DNA of 64,000 nt from Terebella lapidaria (Eukaryota > Annelida > Polychaeta > Terebellida > Terebellidae): the NCBI GenBank assembly GCA_949152475.1, contig OX424563.1, positions 9,459,001 to 9,523,000 on the forward strand, in the 5' to 3' direction. This document shows, piece by piece, positions 34,650-47,500 of the stretch; within the stretch, counting starts at the first letter, position 1; the number at the start of each line of letters is the position of its first letter. Under the pieces are notes generated by a model. It was not told the DNA's origin, ran no database searches, and saw nothing but the letters and a program-made list of their open reading frames with translations. A program made the position numbers and the translations under genes.

Positions 34650-35590
34650 TCTGAAACAGAACATGTGATAAAACATGCACTCTAATGACTTTAATTGAAA
34701 TACAGAATCAGCAAGTCATGAATTGCAAGAGTTAAGTTGCAACCACTGATAAACAGTCTGCAGGATGCTCCGACATCTGTTAATAATAGATCAGCAAAGT
34801 TTAGTACAATATAGACCAGTTTACAGAATCAATTTGCATTTGTTAGTTGCGACAACATTGTGCCCAAGCAAATATTATTTGGACCGAATACATGCAACAT
34901 ACTCACTCTGTGTTTTGTTCCCCCCAAAAACGAACAGAGGCATCTCGAATATACCCTGGCCACCAAACCCCATGACCGAGGGAAACAAGCACAATCTCAC
35001 CATCTGAAAACAACCAGCAAGAATATTAACCTTGGAATCGAATAACATTATCAAAACAAAAAGCAGTACAATGTCTCAAAGTGGTAACGAGCCATGACCT
35101 ACCTGCATGCTGCTCCTTCAATTTCAACTTTTTTGATTGGAGATCACAAGCCTATTTCCTTTCGCGTTCAGGCATCTAAAGGCAATAAGAAAATAGCCCA
35201 AGGGCTAACAAAGTTTACCAGAGAGTTTTGGTTTTGAACATTGCTCGTGACAAATGTCCTGGGTATTTACCAGTCATTGTCATCTTGATCAACTGCAATG
35301 TCACTATTAGGTGTGTCATATTACTGTCTATTCATAAAACAAACATAAAACTCTAGCCACAAGCATTTTGTCTGTGAAGGCCAATTAACACATTGCAGGT
35401 GTCACGTGACCTTAAATTCCAACTAAATTCAAGATATTCATTTTTGTCAGATGATCATGATAGAGTGAATCTAATAGTCATAGATTATTATAGTTCATCA
35501 GCATGTCAATATATCAATTATTTATGAAGATATGACAGTTTTAGAGGTAATTTTCGGCTAACCCTTTCGTACATCAGTAGCACAAAATGA
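34650..35590. other. Upstream region of the minus-strand gene
   Basis: No coding exon recognised. It should contain the promoter and any 5' non-coding exon of the minus-strand repeat gene. No TATA-like box was positioned convincingly. Confidence 0.35.
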
Positions 35591-35593
35591 AAA

Positions 35594-35831
35594 TGGCCTT
35601 ATCGTGAAATAGGTCCCGCTTATTTCGTACGTTATGATTTGCCTCTGTACTTTATGATTTCAGTGTGCCTCTGTACGTTATGATTTCAGTGTGTACTTCC
35701 ATCCACCCCCAGGATTCTCCAAGATATAGAAGTTGACTGAAAACATTAAAATGGTGTTACTGTTTTAACTGAATAAGCCTTGTCATAATGTAGCGGGACC
35801 TATTTCACGAGAATGCCATGAAAAGGCCAAA
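35594..35831. mobile_element. Inverted-repeat element (MITE-like)
   Basis: The left arm ATGGCCTTATCGTGAAATAG then GTCCCGCT is mirrored by AGCGGGACCTATTTCACGAG then AATGCCATGAAAAGGCC. The centre holds three tandem CCTCTGTACKTTATGATTT units. The right part belongs to the 4,028-bp duplication, so the second duplicate keeps only the right arm. Confidence 0.5.
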
Positions 35832-35841
35832 TACCGGTCTA

Positions 35842-36505
35842 CGAGCCATCCGTCCTAACTTCGCCACATCCCAAAATTCGCCAACTTGGTGTTATCAGAG
35901 CTCACAAACTTGTTTTATGAAAATTATAACATGGCTGGCCGCTATCGTCTTATACACACTAGTTTGTAGAGGATAACGTTTGTCAGACAACAATGGCCGG
36001 GAAACACTCTCTTTCCACACAATAACCATGTGGTTTTATTATAACCACGTGGTTTTCTGTGCAATGCCTGGGAAACGACTTTTTTCCCGGGCTTTGCTGT
36101 CCTACAATGGCCCGTCGTCAAGACGTAAATTGCATCAACGTAATTTGACGTTTTTGTATAATCGCGGTTCTTCGTTCGTTTGTCAGGACAAAAACATGTT
36201 ATAATCGTGTTTGATCCTAGGTATTTTGGGCATTGCCTGCCAGACATACGACCTCGTGACAGTCTTATGCAATGCCTTCGGCCTGCGGCGTCAGGCATTG
36301 CATGAGACTGCCCTCGGTCGTATGTCTGACAGCAATGCCCGCACACCCAGGATCAAACCCTTAAACAAACTGCTGGTACAAAGATTGAATATCAGAGTCT
36401 CGATTGATGATAGAACTGGCTGGTTTCATTTGCAGTACAAGGTCTGAAAATCCTGTTGGCGAATTTGGGAATGCGGCGAATTTAGGACGGACGGCTCGTA
36501 GATCT
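35842..36505. mobile_element. Foldback element with 47-bp TIRs and nested hairpin
   Basis: TIRs begin CTACGAGCCATCCGTCCTAA and end, inverted, TTAGGACGGACGGCTCGTAG. A second palindrome sits inside at about 36225-36345: CAGACATACGACC...ATGCAATGCC, then a loop, then GGCATTGCATGAGACTGCC and GGTCGTATGTCTG. No transposase is present. The target duplication is unclear. It is repeated at 39870-40533 in the second duplicate. Confidence 0.7.
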
Positions 36506-37039
36506 AGTTGATCTACAGATAAAAAGAACATCTGCTGTGTCATAATACACTTTCCTATCATATTTCATTCTATCATTAGCTGGGAATGAAATTGCCCACT
36601 AATTTAACAGATAACCCGGTCCCTTACTTTGGTCTTGAGGCTCCGCCAGTGTCTGACTCTGAGTGAGTGTGCCTGTCAGTCACTGTCGCACGAGTAAGAT
36701 CTCGTGCGTGGGCTGGTGCAAAACTGGACTTTTAGCACGTAGATCTAGTATATCACGTTTCATATAAAACACACAATTTGAGCTTACCCTGAAATAGATA
36801 ATTCGATAATCGACTATATTTTTCTGCACACAGATGTTCACTTTTTCAGTGTCACTTCCAACTGACACACGTGAGGACTATAGTTCTCAAGCTTTCACTA
36901 GGGGTCGCTACAAAATACAGTACGGAATCACGATGTGGTTACCGTAATGTTGCGCATACGGTATACGAACTATCTATCTGCAGTGATCTACGATCTATCT
37001 ACTAAGCATGATGTATTTTTGTCACAGGTAGACGGTAAA

Positions 37040-37215
37040 AGTGACAATCGGACATTTTGCAACAAAAGGACACTCAAATGAGACAAAAGGACAAGATGTG
37101 ACAATCGGACTGCAGCAAAAGGACACAAATGGGACATTAGGACACTCAAATGTGACATTCGGACACAATTGTTTGCAACAAAAGGACACAAATGCGTGAC
37201 ATAAGGACAGATCGC
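37040..37215 (+). repeat. GGACA/GTGACA-rich irregular tandem tract
   Basis: Irregular 16-22 bp units around AAAAGGACAC-AATGTGACA. The minus-strand serine/phenylalanine-rich ORFs here are composition artefacts. Repeated at 41068-41243. Confidence 0.6.
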
Positions 37216-38394
37216 GATACCTATCCATCCATCTATCTATAATTTTTTTTAGAAATGAAGGAAAAAAATAATAATAGTAAACTAGATCGTTCCATGGTCA
37301 TTTGTATTATATTCGGTGGCAGATCTAAACAGACTGTACTGATTTTCAGTTTTACAAACCCTGGCATGATTTAGAAAACAAATCGATTAAAATATATCGA
37401 CAAAAAATATATACATTTAATAAATTTGTATGATACCATTACTTTATTCAGAGAAAAAACTAAATCACTATTGTTTTGGTATTCCCCTGAAACACAACCA
37501 GGGCGCATTCGCAAGAAAAGTGTTGTTGCGTTAGTTGAAGCTCTTAAGTCGCATTGAAGGGCTATTATGCTCGTGACCTTGAGAGAAAATAAATCAATGA
37601 GAAAATGCATCAACTAAATGAGGTTATATAATTACACTGGGTATTCACTTTCAGTACAATGATACTTCAACAACGGTAGTATACCAGTATCATGGATAAT
37701 ATTGAGAGCAATCCAAGAAAAACACATCAAAATATGTGTTGAAAATAATAAACAATATATATTGCTTTATTCATTTCAAGCCGATCAATAAACACAACAA
37801 CAGCAATACCAATATTCGATATCTAAACAGCAAATCTCAACCATAACCCTTACTGCCCTGTCGAGATTTTTTGTCAGATATTGATTGATTATCCTACACC
37901 GGTGACAGATCGCGTAAAAGATAAGTAACTCCAGGTTGTTTTGTCTTGGTGTCACTTTGGTCATGTTACTGTTCACATGTGTCAATGTGATGTTGATAAT
38001 TCCCCATCATTTGCTATATGACTAGCCAAAATCTCTATTATCGTTCAAGGTCGAAAACGAGGTCATCAGTTGTAATCACCCATTTCAGATTTTCAAGTAA
38101 TTGCAATTCCTAAACCAATGAGGATAACCAAATCAATATTGAACATAAAGTATGCAGCATAAGTATGAGAAAGCTTGTGAATTTCTGCGAGGTCAGCATC
38201 AAGTAATCAGTTCATGGTTGGAAATAAGTTCAAAATCGTAAAATCACAATAACTCTACTACTATGGAAAATTATGTTACAATTTAAAAAAAACTTATATG
38301 GCCAATTAAACACAATTTGTTATATAGCCGATGGTCGTATGATCAAAATTGCTTATTATCACCCCAGCTCGAAAAAACAAATCTAGTGTACAGA

Positions 38395-39035
38395 AGAAAC
38401 ACCTATATGCAGTATAAACACCCATACTTCACACACTGTCTGGCCTCAATGACGTCAGTTAGGGTTTGGCTGTGAGTATTTGGTCGGGCTTCGTTTTTTT
38501 TCAAAAATATTGTATTTGAGGTTTGTTATTGTCATCATCAAAATCTGGTTGATCTTTTACATTCATATCACTGAGCTGGTGTCACTGCTGACGGACGTAA
38601 GTCCGTCCCCGAGGATACCATAAATTCAGTAGCCTTTTGGCTTGTGGTTGGATTATTGTACTTGTCAATCACCCATTGTGTGGGTTCGTTTCGGAATTCT
38701 AAAGTGTTCTAGTAAGTTTTTGGACAGTTGTATATAAATTCAATTTATGGTAAAGTAGAAGCACCTATATTTCACACACTGTCCCTGATGACGCCAATGT
38801 GGCTTTGGCTGTAGTGTTTGGTCGGCTTTGTTTTATTCCAAAATGGTAGATTTTTGTTTGTTATTGTCATCATCAAAATCTGTTTTACGTTGACGGTAAT
38901 ATGTTGATTCTTACTCTAGTGATTAAATCGAAGGGGCGAATGTTTGCTTCTTACATTTTATTCGAAATGTATTTTAAATTTATTATTGTCATCATCAAAA
39001 TCTGGTTGGGTTGGAGTTAATGGGTTGATTCTTAC
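38395..39035 (+). repeat. R1 cluster (three partial copies)
   Basis: Three successive segments each end in GTTATTGTCATCATCAAAATCTG-like sequence after TTTGGTCGG and a CACACACTGTC block. The linker GACGGACGTAAGTCCGTCCC contains a small hairpin. Repeated at 42423-43063. Confidence 0.6.
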
Positions 39036-39683
39036 TATAGTGACTAACTCTAAGGATCTCTGATCATCTTGTTACATCCATTGGGAGGTTGATAAACAAA
39101 CTAGTCGTCAAAATTTCCATGAGTGTGAGATAATATACTGACCCTGATGTAGCAACACGTGATGAGTCCTTATGTGGTAAATACGGAGCATCAGGATACT
39201 ACAATGTTTCCTTTTTTACACGTAAATGATATTTGTTCTTCTTGATACAAGTTAAAGGACTCTTTTGTGCCTTGCATGTAAAATTGGATTGTATGACAAT
39301 CGTAACTGTGATTCTCCGGGGATCCGCTTCAGTGACCATTCGGATGGACTTGTTCAATAACGAGGTACGATTTACACATCCTAAGGTATGCGGATTTAGA
39401 CATATGTATAAACATGAACAGTTGCTACTTCACATGTATCCGCAGATGACCCGGGAGACTAAAGAAACACATTCAGGCGAGTGGCTTATGTAATATCAGA
39501 TTTAACTGAAATAAATCATGCTATTAGTGATTTCATTGTAATTGGCAGTTAAGGAATTTTAGAGCAGTGAGTAATTAAAAAATAAATTATAGAGATGATG
39601 CACACGCATGCTGAAAGGACGATTTCGTTCAAATATTTAGTCTCGTTTTATCACTAACTATCAGCTTCCATACATGTATATGT

Positions 39684-42600
39684 GATTTCAGTGTGCCTCT
39701 GTACGTTATGATTTCAGTGTGTACTTCCATCCACCCCCAGGATTCTCCAAGATATAGAAGTTGACTGAAAACATTAAAATGGTGTTACTGTTTTAACTGA
39801 ATAAGCCTTGTCATAATGTAGCGGGACCTATTTCACGAGAATGCCATGAAAAGGCCAAATACCGGTCTACGAGCCATCCGTCCTAACTTCGCCACATCCC
39901 AAAATTCGCCAACTTGGTGTTATCAGAGCTCACAAACTTGTTTTATGAAAATTATAACATGGCTGGCCGCTATCGTCTTATACACACTAGTTTGTAGAGG
40001 ATAACGTTTGTCAGACAACAATGGCCGGGAAACACTCTCTTTCCACACAATAACCATGTGGTTTTATTATAACCACGTGGTTTTCTGTGCAATGCCTGGG
40101 AAACGACTTTTTTCCCGGGCTTTGCTGTCCTACAATGGCCCGTCGTCAAGACGTAAATTGCATCAACGTAATTTGACGTTTTTGTATAATCGCGGTTCTT
40201 CGTTCGTTTGTCAGGACAAAAACATGTTATAATCGTGTTTGATCCTAGGTATTTTGGGCATTGCCTGCCAGACATACGACCTCGTGACAGTCTTATGCAA
40301 TGCCTTCGGCCTGCGGCGTCAGGCATTGCATGAGACTGCCCTCGGTCGTATGTCTGACAGCAATGCCCGCACACCCAGGATCAAACCCTTAAACAAACTG
40401 CTGGTACAAAGATTGAATATCAGAGTCTCGATTGATGATAGAACTGGCTGGTTTCATTTGCAGTACAAGGTCTGAAAATCCTGTTGGCGAATTTGGGAAT
40501 GCGGCGAATTTAGGACGGACGGCTCGTAGATCTAGTTGATCTACAGATAAAAAGAACATCTGCTGTGTCATAATACACTTTCCTATCATATTTCATTCTA
40601 TCATTAGCTGGGAATGAAATTGCCCACTAATTTAACAGATAACCCGGTCCCTTACTTTGGTCTTGAGGCTCCGCCAGTGTCTGACTCTGAGTGAGTGTGC
40701 CTGTCAGTCACTGTCGCACGAGTAAGATCTCGTGCGTGGGCTGGTGCAAAACTGGACTTTTAGCACGTAGATCTAGTATATCACGTTTCATATAAAACAC
40801 ACAATTTGAGCTTACCCTGAAATAGATAATTCGATAATCGACTATATTTTTCTGCACACAGATGTTCACTTTTTCAGTGTCACTTCCAACTGACACACGT
40901 GAGGACTATAGTTCTCAAGCTTTCACTAGGGGTCGCTACAAAATACAGTACGGAATCACGATGTGGTTACCGTAATGTTGCGCATACGGTATACGAACTA
41001 TCTATCTGCAGTGATCTACGATCTATCTACTAAGCATGATGTATTTTTGTCACAGGTAGACGGTAAAAGTGACAATCGGACATTTTGCAACAAAAGGACA
41101 CTCAAATGAGACAAAAGGACAAGATGTGACAATCGGACTGCAGCAAAAGGACACAAATGGGACATTAGGACACTCAAATGTGACATTCGGACACAATTGT
41201 TTGCAACAAAAGGACACAAATGCGTGACATAAGGACAGATCGCGATACCTATCCATCCATCTATCTATAATTTTTTTTAGAAATGAAGGAAAAAAATAAT
41301 AATAGTAAACTAGATCGTTCCATGGTCATTTGTATTATATTCGGTGGCAGATCTAAACAGACTGTACTGATTTTCAGTTTTACAAACCCTGGCATGATTT
41401 AGAAAACAAATCGATTAAAATATATCGACAAAAAATATATACATTTAATAAATTTGTATGATACCATTACTTTATTCAGAGAAAAAACTAAATCACTATT
41501 GTTTTGGTATTCCCCTGAAACACAACCAGGGCGCATTCGCAAGAAAAGTGTTGTTGCGTTAGTTGAAGCTCTTAAGTCGCATTGAAGGGCTATTATGCTC
41601 GTGACCTTGAGAGAAAATAAATCAATGAGAAAATGCATCAACTAAATGAGGTTATATAATTACACTGGGTATTCACTTTCAGTACAATGATACTTCAACA
41701 ACGGTAGTATACCAGTATCATGGATAATATTGAGAGCAATCCAAGAAAAACACATCAAAATATGTGTTGAAAATAATAAACAATATATATTGCTTTATTC
41801 ATTTCAAGCCGATCAATAAACACAACAACAGCAATACCAATATTCGATATCTAAACAGCAAATCTCAACCATAACCCTTACTGCCCTGTCGAGATTTTTT
41901 GTCAGATATTGATTGATTATCCTACACCGGTGACAGATCGCGTAAAAGATAAGTAACTCCAGGTTGTTTTGTCTTGGTGTCACTTTGGTCATGTTACTGT
42001 TCACATGTGTCAATGTGATGTTGATAATTCCCCATCATTTGCTATATGACTAGCCAAAATCTCTATTATCGTTCAAGGTCGAAAACGAGGTCATCAGTTG
42101 TAATCACCCATTTCAGATTTTCAAGTAATTGCAATTCCTAAACCAATGAGGATAACCAAATCAATATTGAACATAAAGTATGCAGCATAAGTATGAGAAA
42201 GCTTGTGAATTTCTGCGAGGTCAGCATCAAGTAATCAGTTCATGATTGGAAATAAGTTCAAAATCGTAAAATCACAATAACTCTACTACTATGGAAAATT
42301 ATGTTACAATTTAAAAAAAACTTATATGGCCAATTAAACACAATTTGTTATATAGCCGATGGTCGTATGATCAAAATTGCTTATTATCACCCCAGCTCGA
42401 AAAAACAAATCTAGTGTACAGAAGAAACACCTATATGCAGTATAAACACCCATACTTCACACACTGTCTGGCCTCAATGACGTCAGTTAGGGTTTGGCTG
42501 TGAGTATTTGGTCGGGCTTCGTTTTTATTCAAAAATATTGTATTTGAGGTTTGTTATTGTCATCATCAAAATCTGGTTGATCTTTTACATTCATATCACT

Positions 42601-43711
42601 GAGCTGGTGTCACTGCTGACGGACGTAAGTCCGTCCCCGAGGATACCATAAATTCAGTAGCCTTTTGGCTTGTGGTTGGATTATTGTACTTGTCAATCAC
42701 CCATTGTGTGGGTTCGTTTCGGAATTCTAAAGTGTTCTAGTAAGTTTTTGGACAGTTGTATATAAATTCAATTTATGGTAAAGTAGAAGCACCTATATTT
42801 CACACACTGTCCCTGATGACGCCAATGTGGCTTTGGCTGTAGTGTTTGGTCGGCTTTGTTTTATTCCAAAATGGTAGATTTTTGTTTGTTATTGTCATCA
42901 TCAAAATCTGTTTTACGTTGACGGTAATATGTTGATTCTTACTCTAGTGATTAAATCGAAGGGGCGAATGTTTGCTTCTTACATTTTATTCGAAATGTAT
43001 TTTAAATTTATTATTGTCATCATCAAAATCTGGTTGGGTTGGAGTTAATGGGTTGATTCTTACTATAGTGACTAACTCTAAGGATCTCTGATCATCTTGT
43101 TACATCCATTGGGAGGTTGATAAACAAACTAGTCGTCAAAATTTCCATGAGTGTGAGATAATATACTGACCCTGATGTAGCAACACGTGATGAGTCCTTA
43201 TGTGGTAAATACGGAGCATCAGGATACTACAATGTTTCCTTTTTTACACGTAAATGATATTTGTTCTTCTTGATACAAGTTAAAGGACTCTTTTGTGCCT
43301 TGCATGTAAAATTGGATTGTATGACAATCGTAACTGTGATTCTCCGGGGATCCGCTTCAGTGACCATTCGGATGGACTTGTTCAATAACGAGGTACGATT
43401 TACACATCCTAAGGTATGCGGATTTAGACATATGTATAAACATGAACAGTTGCTACTTCACATGTATCCGCAGATGACCCGGGAGACTAAAGAAACACAT
43501 TCAGGCGAGTGGCTTATGTAATATCAGATTTAACTGAAATAAATCATGCTATTAGTGATTTCATTGTAATTGGCAGTTAAGGAATTTTAGAGCAGTGAGT
43601 AATTAAAAAATAAATTATAGAGATGATGCACACGCATGCTGAAAGGACGATTTCGTTCAAATATTTAGTCTCGTTTTATCACTAACTATCAGCTTCCATA
43701 CATGTATATGT
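39684..43711 (+). repeat. 4,028-bp direct tandem duplication, copy 2
   Basis: The same sequence as 35656-39683 shifted by 4,028 bp. After 43714 the sequence changes to ATTTAGATGCAG, while copy 1 runs into copy 2 at the same point. This is recent by its near identity, or an assembly duplication. Confidence 0.95.
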
Positions 43712-43730
43712 GATATTTAGATGCAGGTAA
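43600..43730 (+). repeat. Paralogous segment P (possible 5' exon) copy 1
   Basis: ATGATGCACACGCATGCTGA through CATCTAGAAGTCTAG matches 51825-51985 (GATGCGCACGC, CATCTAGAAGTCGCT). Both contain CAG|GTAAGACTCAC, a strong donor sequence, at 43725 and 51949. They may be equivalent non-coding first exons of tandem paralogues. The similarity continues upstream. Confidence 0.4.
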
Positions 43731-44115
43731 GACTCACTTTATATTTCACATCTAGAAGTCTAGTTAGAAGAACTAATTTTTATAATTTGAATTCGATTAC
43801 TGTAATTTTTGATCAACGAACCGATAAAAAGTGAGAGCTCCAGCAGTTGCTTGAGCAGTATACTGTCTTTGTATGGTTTAGTTGCTGGTCAGTAGATGGA
43901 AACAAATCCAAAATTTAGTTGAAGCGTTTCTCACTGATTCCAGACAGTGGCTGGTGGCGCCTAATTCGATCACACCTCAGACTGAATTGCATCGTGTTTC
44001 AAATGCTTGCTAGTGTGGACCAAGACCATTACAATTTCAATCGAACAAATTACTTCCTCCGACAAAATAACAAAGTCAACATTACATGTACATGACCGTG
44101 TTGAGTGATACATAC

Positions 44116-44221
44116 CCACACATCTGCCAAAACGATATGGGAAGCCATGTATCAATTCATTGCTTGTTACGTAACCTGCTATGAGGACAACGAGTTGAAT
44201 AATCCACACCTTATTATTCAT
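44116..44221 (-). CDS. Putative first exon with signal peptide
   Basis: On the minus strand ATG at 44221 opens MNNKVWIIQLVVLIAGYVTS, a good signal peptide (short polar start, 11-residue hydrophobic core, small residues before the likely cleavage). NELIHGFPYRFGRCV follows and a donor G|GTATGT at 44115. No matching second exon was found to the left. It could be a secreted short protein or a chance ORF. Confidence 0.35.
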
Positions 44222-44401
44222 ATGGATACTGGCTAAACAATGATATGACACTTCTGGGCCGACCAATGAAGTTAATTCTTTATCATCATCATATGTGATA
44301 CAGGTGTTTCACGTATAATAAGATGCCATGATATGATGAAGATTTATTCATGTAAGTCTAGGGGCCCCTAAATGTACCCTTTCGTCTTTCCGTTCTTTCA
44401 G

Positions 44402-44575
44402 CCTACTACTGTAACACGTCATATCTGGCTCCATGGCCTTGGCAGAGCCGCTTCAGTTCCGTTTGAAGTTGTGTATGCGGAGTGGAACTTAACGACGAAC
44501 AGCTGTGTCAGAGATACCCATGCCTTCCCAGGATCATGCGTTTTTCCTGACAAGATTCGGTTGACATCACACTCG
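44402..44575 (+). CDS. Candidate internal exon, 58 codons
   Basis: Strong acceptor (pyrimidine-rich TTTCCGTTCTTTCAG) and donor TCG|GTATGG. Phase 0 on both sides. Two cysteines in NSCVRDTHAFPGSC and an N-glycosylation-type NLT suggest an extracellular protein. Confidence 0.5.
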
Positions 44576-47500
44576 GTATGGCTGAATTAAGTGCATTTCA
44601 CTAGCGTGTTGCGCGTACGTGTAAGTTCGTATCTTGATTTCCAGAGTCAGGCCTAATGAGGCTTACTCAACATTGACAAAACAGTTGTCTCGCCAATGGA
44701 GCATTTCCACATATGAGGGTGTCTGCCTGGACGTCGGACCCAATTTCCAAGTCTGCACTCACGACGCATGTGTGATCCGACTGAGAAGCAGTCGTTGACA
44801 TAGCTGAAATTCGAAACTCGCAAACTCGTACATGGTTTAGAGCCGTTTGAATGAATTCTGATGTTTAATTACCCATTCGGTGTACTCGAACAAACGGCCC
44901 AAGAATCATATCCTGTGCATTCCTCTATATTCAATAAGGATTAAAAAGGTCACAGACGGATTAAATGGCATTCATTTAGTGAACGAGTAGTATCAAGACG
45001 CAGTGTATGATACTTGGGCCGAACAACCTTAAATGATGGTGATTGGCTTTGAGCAGTGTTACAAGTTCTTTGACCCCAGGCAAGTGCCTCATAACGTTCA
45101 TTACCTGGATAATCCCCATTTCATGCCCTGGCGTTGCGTGCTAATTTCAGAAGTGGAACAACATGTTAATGTTAATCGAGGAGTGACCTTATTCATAAAA
45201 TCTCAGCATTGTTCCAACAATAAATTATTGTACGATTGAAACTGTTCGATAATATTCAACATGTGCCTAATCATAGGCGTTCCAGATATGACTCATGGCC
45301 AGTCAGCACAACACATTGAGTACACTATCAGATGTCACATATTTTATTATAATAAAACCGCTCAGAACATGACCTAAAATTTAGCTTGGAAGCCTTATGT
45401 TCCTGTCACAACAGGAAAGGAATCTTGCTCAGTGAATACTTCCTTTTACTTCCCGCTCTTACAGTTACCTTACTTGTTTTGTGCCTCATTGAAATGAAAG
45501 ACATCCCGGACGTGACAGCATTAATCAATGTCAATAAGGATCATCCTTTAGATCCCTGCTTCCGATGTGACCTCATTGTGCCATCACACTATTGCAGTTT
45601 TTGTGGCACAGCATGTTGGGACTCCAGTTGCAACGTGATTTTTTATACATTTATTTCACATTGATTTTTGGGCCTTATGATGTATATACCTTTATGGCAC
45701 AAACATCTCGTTCATCTCGGCAGAGGTACCACCAGTTTCGTACTCATACACACATCTATGCCAGGTCCTATATGGTGGAAAAATATGTCCAATTGGACAT
45801 TAAGATTATAAAACTTTGAATGTATTAAACATGGGGTATATTTCAAAAAGAAAGGATGAAATGCCTTTGGTTTCCATTTATTGAAGGTCTGATTACTCGT
45901 CACATTGAACACCAAATCCCCATCAAGGCCACAGCCCTTACGTTTAACTAGACGATTCGGTCGCCAACGACCGCGTGGGTGTATCCCCCTGTGGCCCTAT
46001 CATCCCTGTTGCCCAAAATATGTTAATTCAAACAAAATATCATACTGCCAAAGCAGTGTGTTTCATCGATATCAGTATTGTGGACCTTAACGTAGTCCGC
46101 TACAAACATGGAGGTAACGGAGAGTCAAAATTTAAAAGTCATTTCTTGAATATTATCTCTTCAAAATGACACTATTTTATAGAGTAAATGATCAGCATCC
46201 TAATACTGAAAAGAAAATAGGGGGTCACCGTGCTCGTTTCTTCTACATATTCGATCAAAATCACACATATTTACCTAAAATGACATGAATTCTGGCATTT
46301 TTGCACATTTTTTCGTCCATATTCACATCTTGCATTGTGTTTTCCAGGAGAACGGATACGGTGACCCCCTATTTTCTTTTCAGTTTTAAGATGCTGAATA
46401 GTTACTCTATAATATATATCATTTTGAAGCTCTAGATAATGTTGACACATTTATTTATTTTAAAAAACTCTTTGACCCCCTCCCCTCACTGTTTGGAGCG
46501 GACTACCTTAACAGTATTCCAGAGCTTAACTATCTCTATTCCATGCAGTAACACTCATAACAAATAAAATATTCATTAACTTATTTTTTCTTACCAAATA
46601 TTTTCCAGAAGCTGGTCACAGGAATGGATTGCGAAAGCTTGCTCATTCCCCCCAACATTATGGGTACAGCCATGAAATCTCTACTGAACAAAACCTTTAC
46701 CTTGTTGATCCCAATAATAAATGTTTCATGTTTTAACTTGTTTTTATTGTGATCAATAATAGACTTAATTAGTAAAACTAATGTTAACAGTTATAGCCAT
46801 GAAATCTCTACTGGGTAGAATCTGTGCCTTGTTGAACCCAATAATAAATGTTTTCTGTCTTAACTAATTTCATACCGGTCAATAATAGACTTAACTAGTA
46901 AAACTGATGTTCAGTTACAGCATGAAATCTTTACTGGACAAGACCTTTACCTTGTTAAGCTCAATAATAAATGTTTCTCGTCTTAACTATTTTTATTGTG
47001 GTCAATAATAGACTAAACTAGTAAATCTAATATTGAATGAGCAAGCTTTCCGGACTATGAGATTGGATAACGGACCCTGTTTTGTTTGCTCGGAATACTT
47101 GATACTGGGTATTGATTCCACGTCTATTAAATTATCCAGTTACTCCCAATTAAATCTCTACTGGACAAGACCTTCACCTTGTTGAGCTCAATAAAGAATG
47201 TTTCTTGTCTCAACTATTTTTATTTTGGTCAATACTAGACTTAACTAGTAAGACTAATGTTAACTTATTCGTTAATATTGTTTTGTTTTCACCAAAAGCA
47301 TCAGTTGTCTATTCTGAACGAGAATCCAGTGCCATTCGCCTTCATAGTACATGGTATTGGAGTGATCGCAGACATCAAAGTGGTTTTTTCAATGGTCGTA
47401 ATAAGTTAGCCTGCTAACTAATTAATATTTACTCGATCATTCTGAAAAAACGATAGGTTTTGTGTGACGGTCTTCCTCATCGAGCCTGTGCGATTTCATC

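Larger units (their letters stand above)
35656..39683 (+). repeat. 4,028-bp direct tandem duplication, copy 1
   Basis: Followed immediately by copy 2. Only two differences were noticed by eye (38217 G versus 42245 A, and 38499 T versus 42527 A), although I did not align every base. The breakpoints share TGAT. The content is repeats: a 660-bp foldback element, a GGACA-rich tract and an R1 cluster. Small ORFs recur in both copies and none is a convincing gene. Confidence 0.95.
44702..45935 (+). repeat. Tandem duplication block A, part 1
   Basis: Matches block B 48643-49815 throughout (GTCTGCCTGGACGTCGG, GTTTAGAGCCGTTTGAATG, GGCTTTGAGCAGT, CATCTCGTTCATCTCGGCAG). Substitutions and small indels number a few per hundred bases, so it is much older than the 4,028-bp duplication. 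Includes R2 copy 2 and MITE M8 copy D, the latter absent from block B. Confidence 0.8.

Noticed and set aside
35942..36447. 134-codon minus ORF and + ORFs in the duplicated segment
   Set aside because: They lie within the foldback element and are duplicated with it. No domain or splice context.
39233..39493. Possible exon (VTVILRGSASVTIRMDLFNN), also at 43261-43521
   Set aside because: Weak resemblance to the 44402 exon, but the phase-0 frame from the likely acceptor has a stop. Left uncalled.
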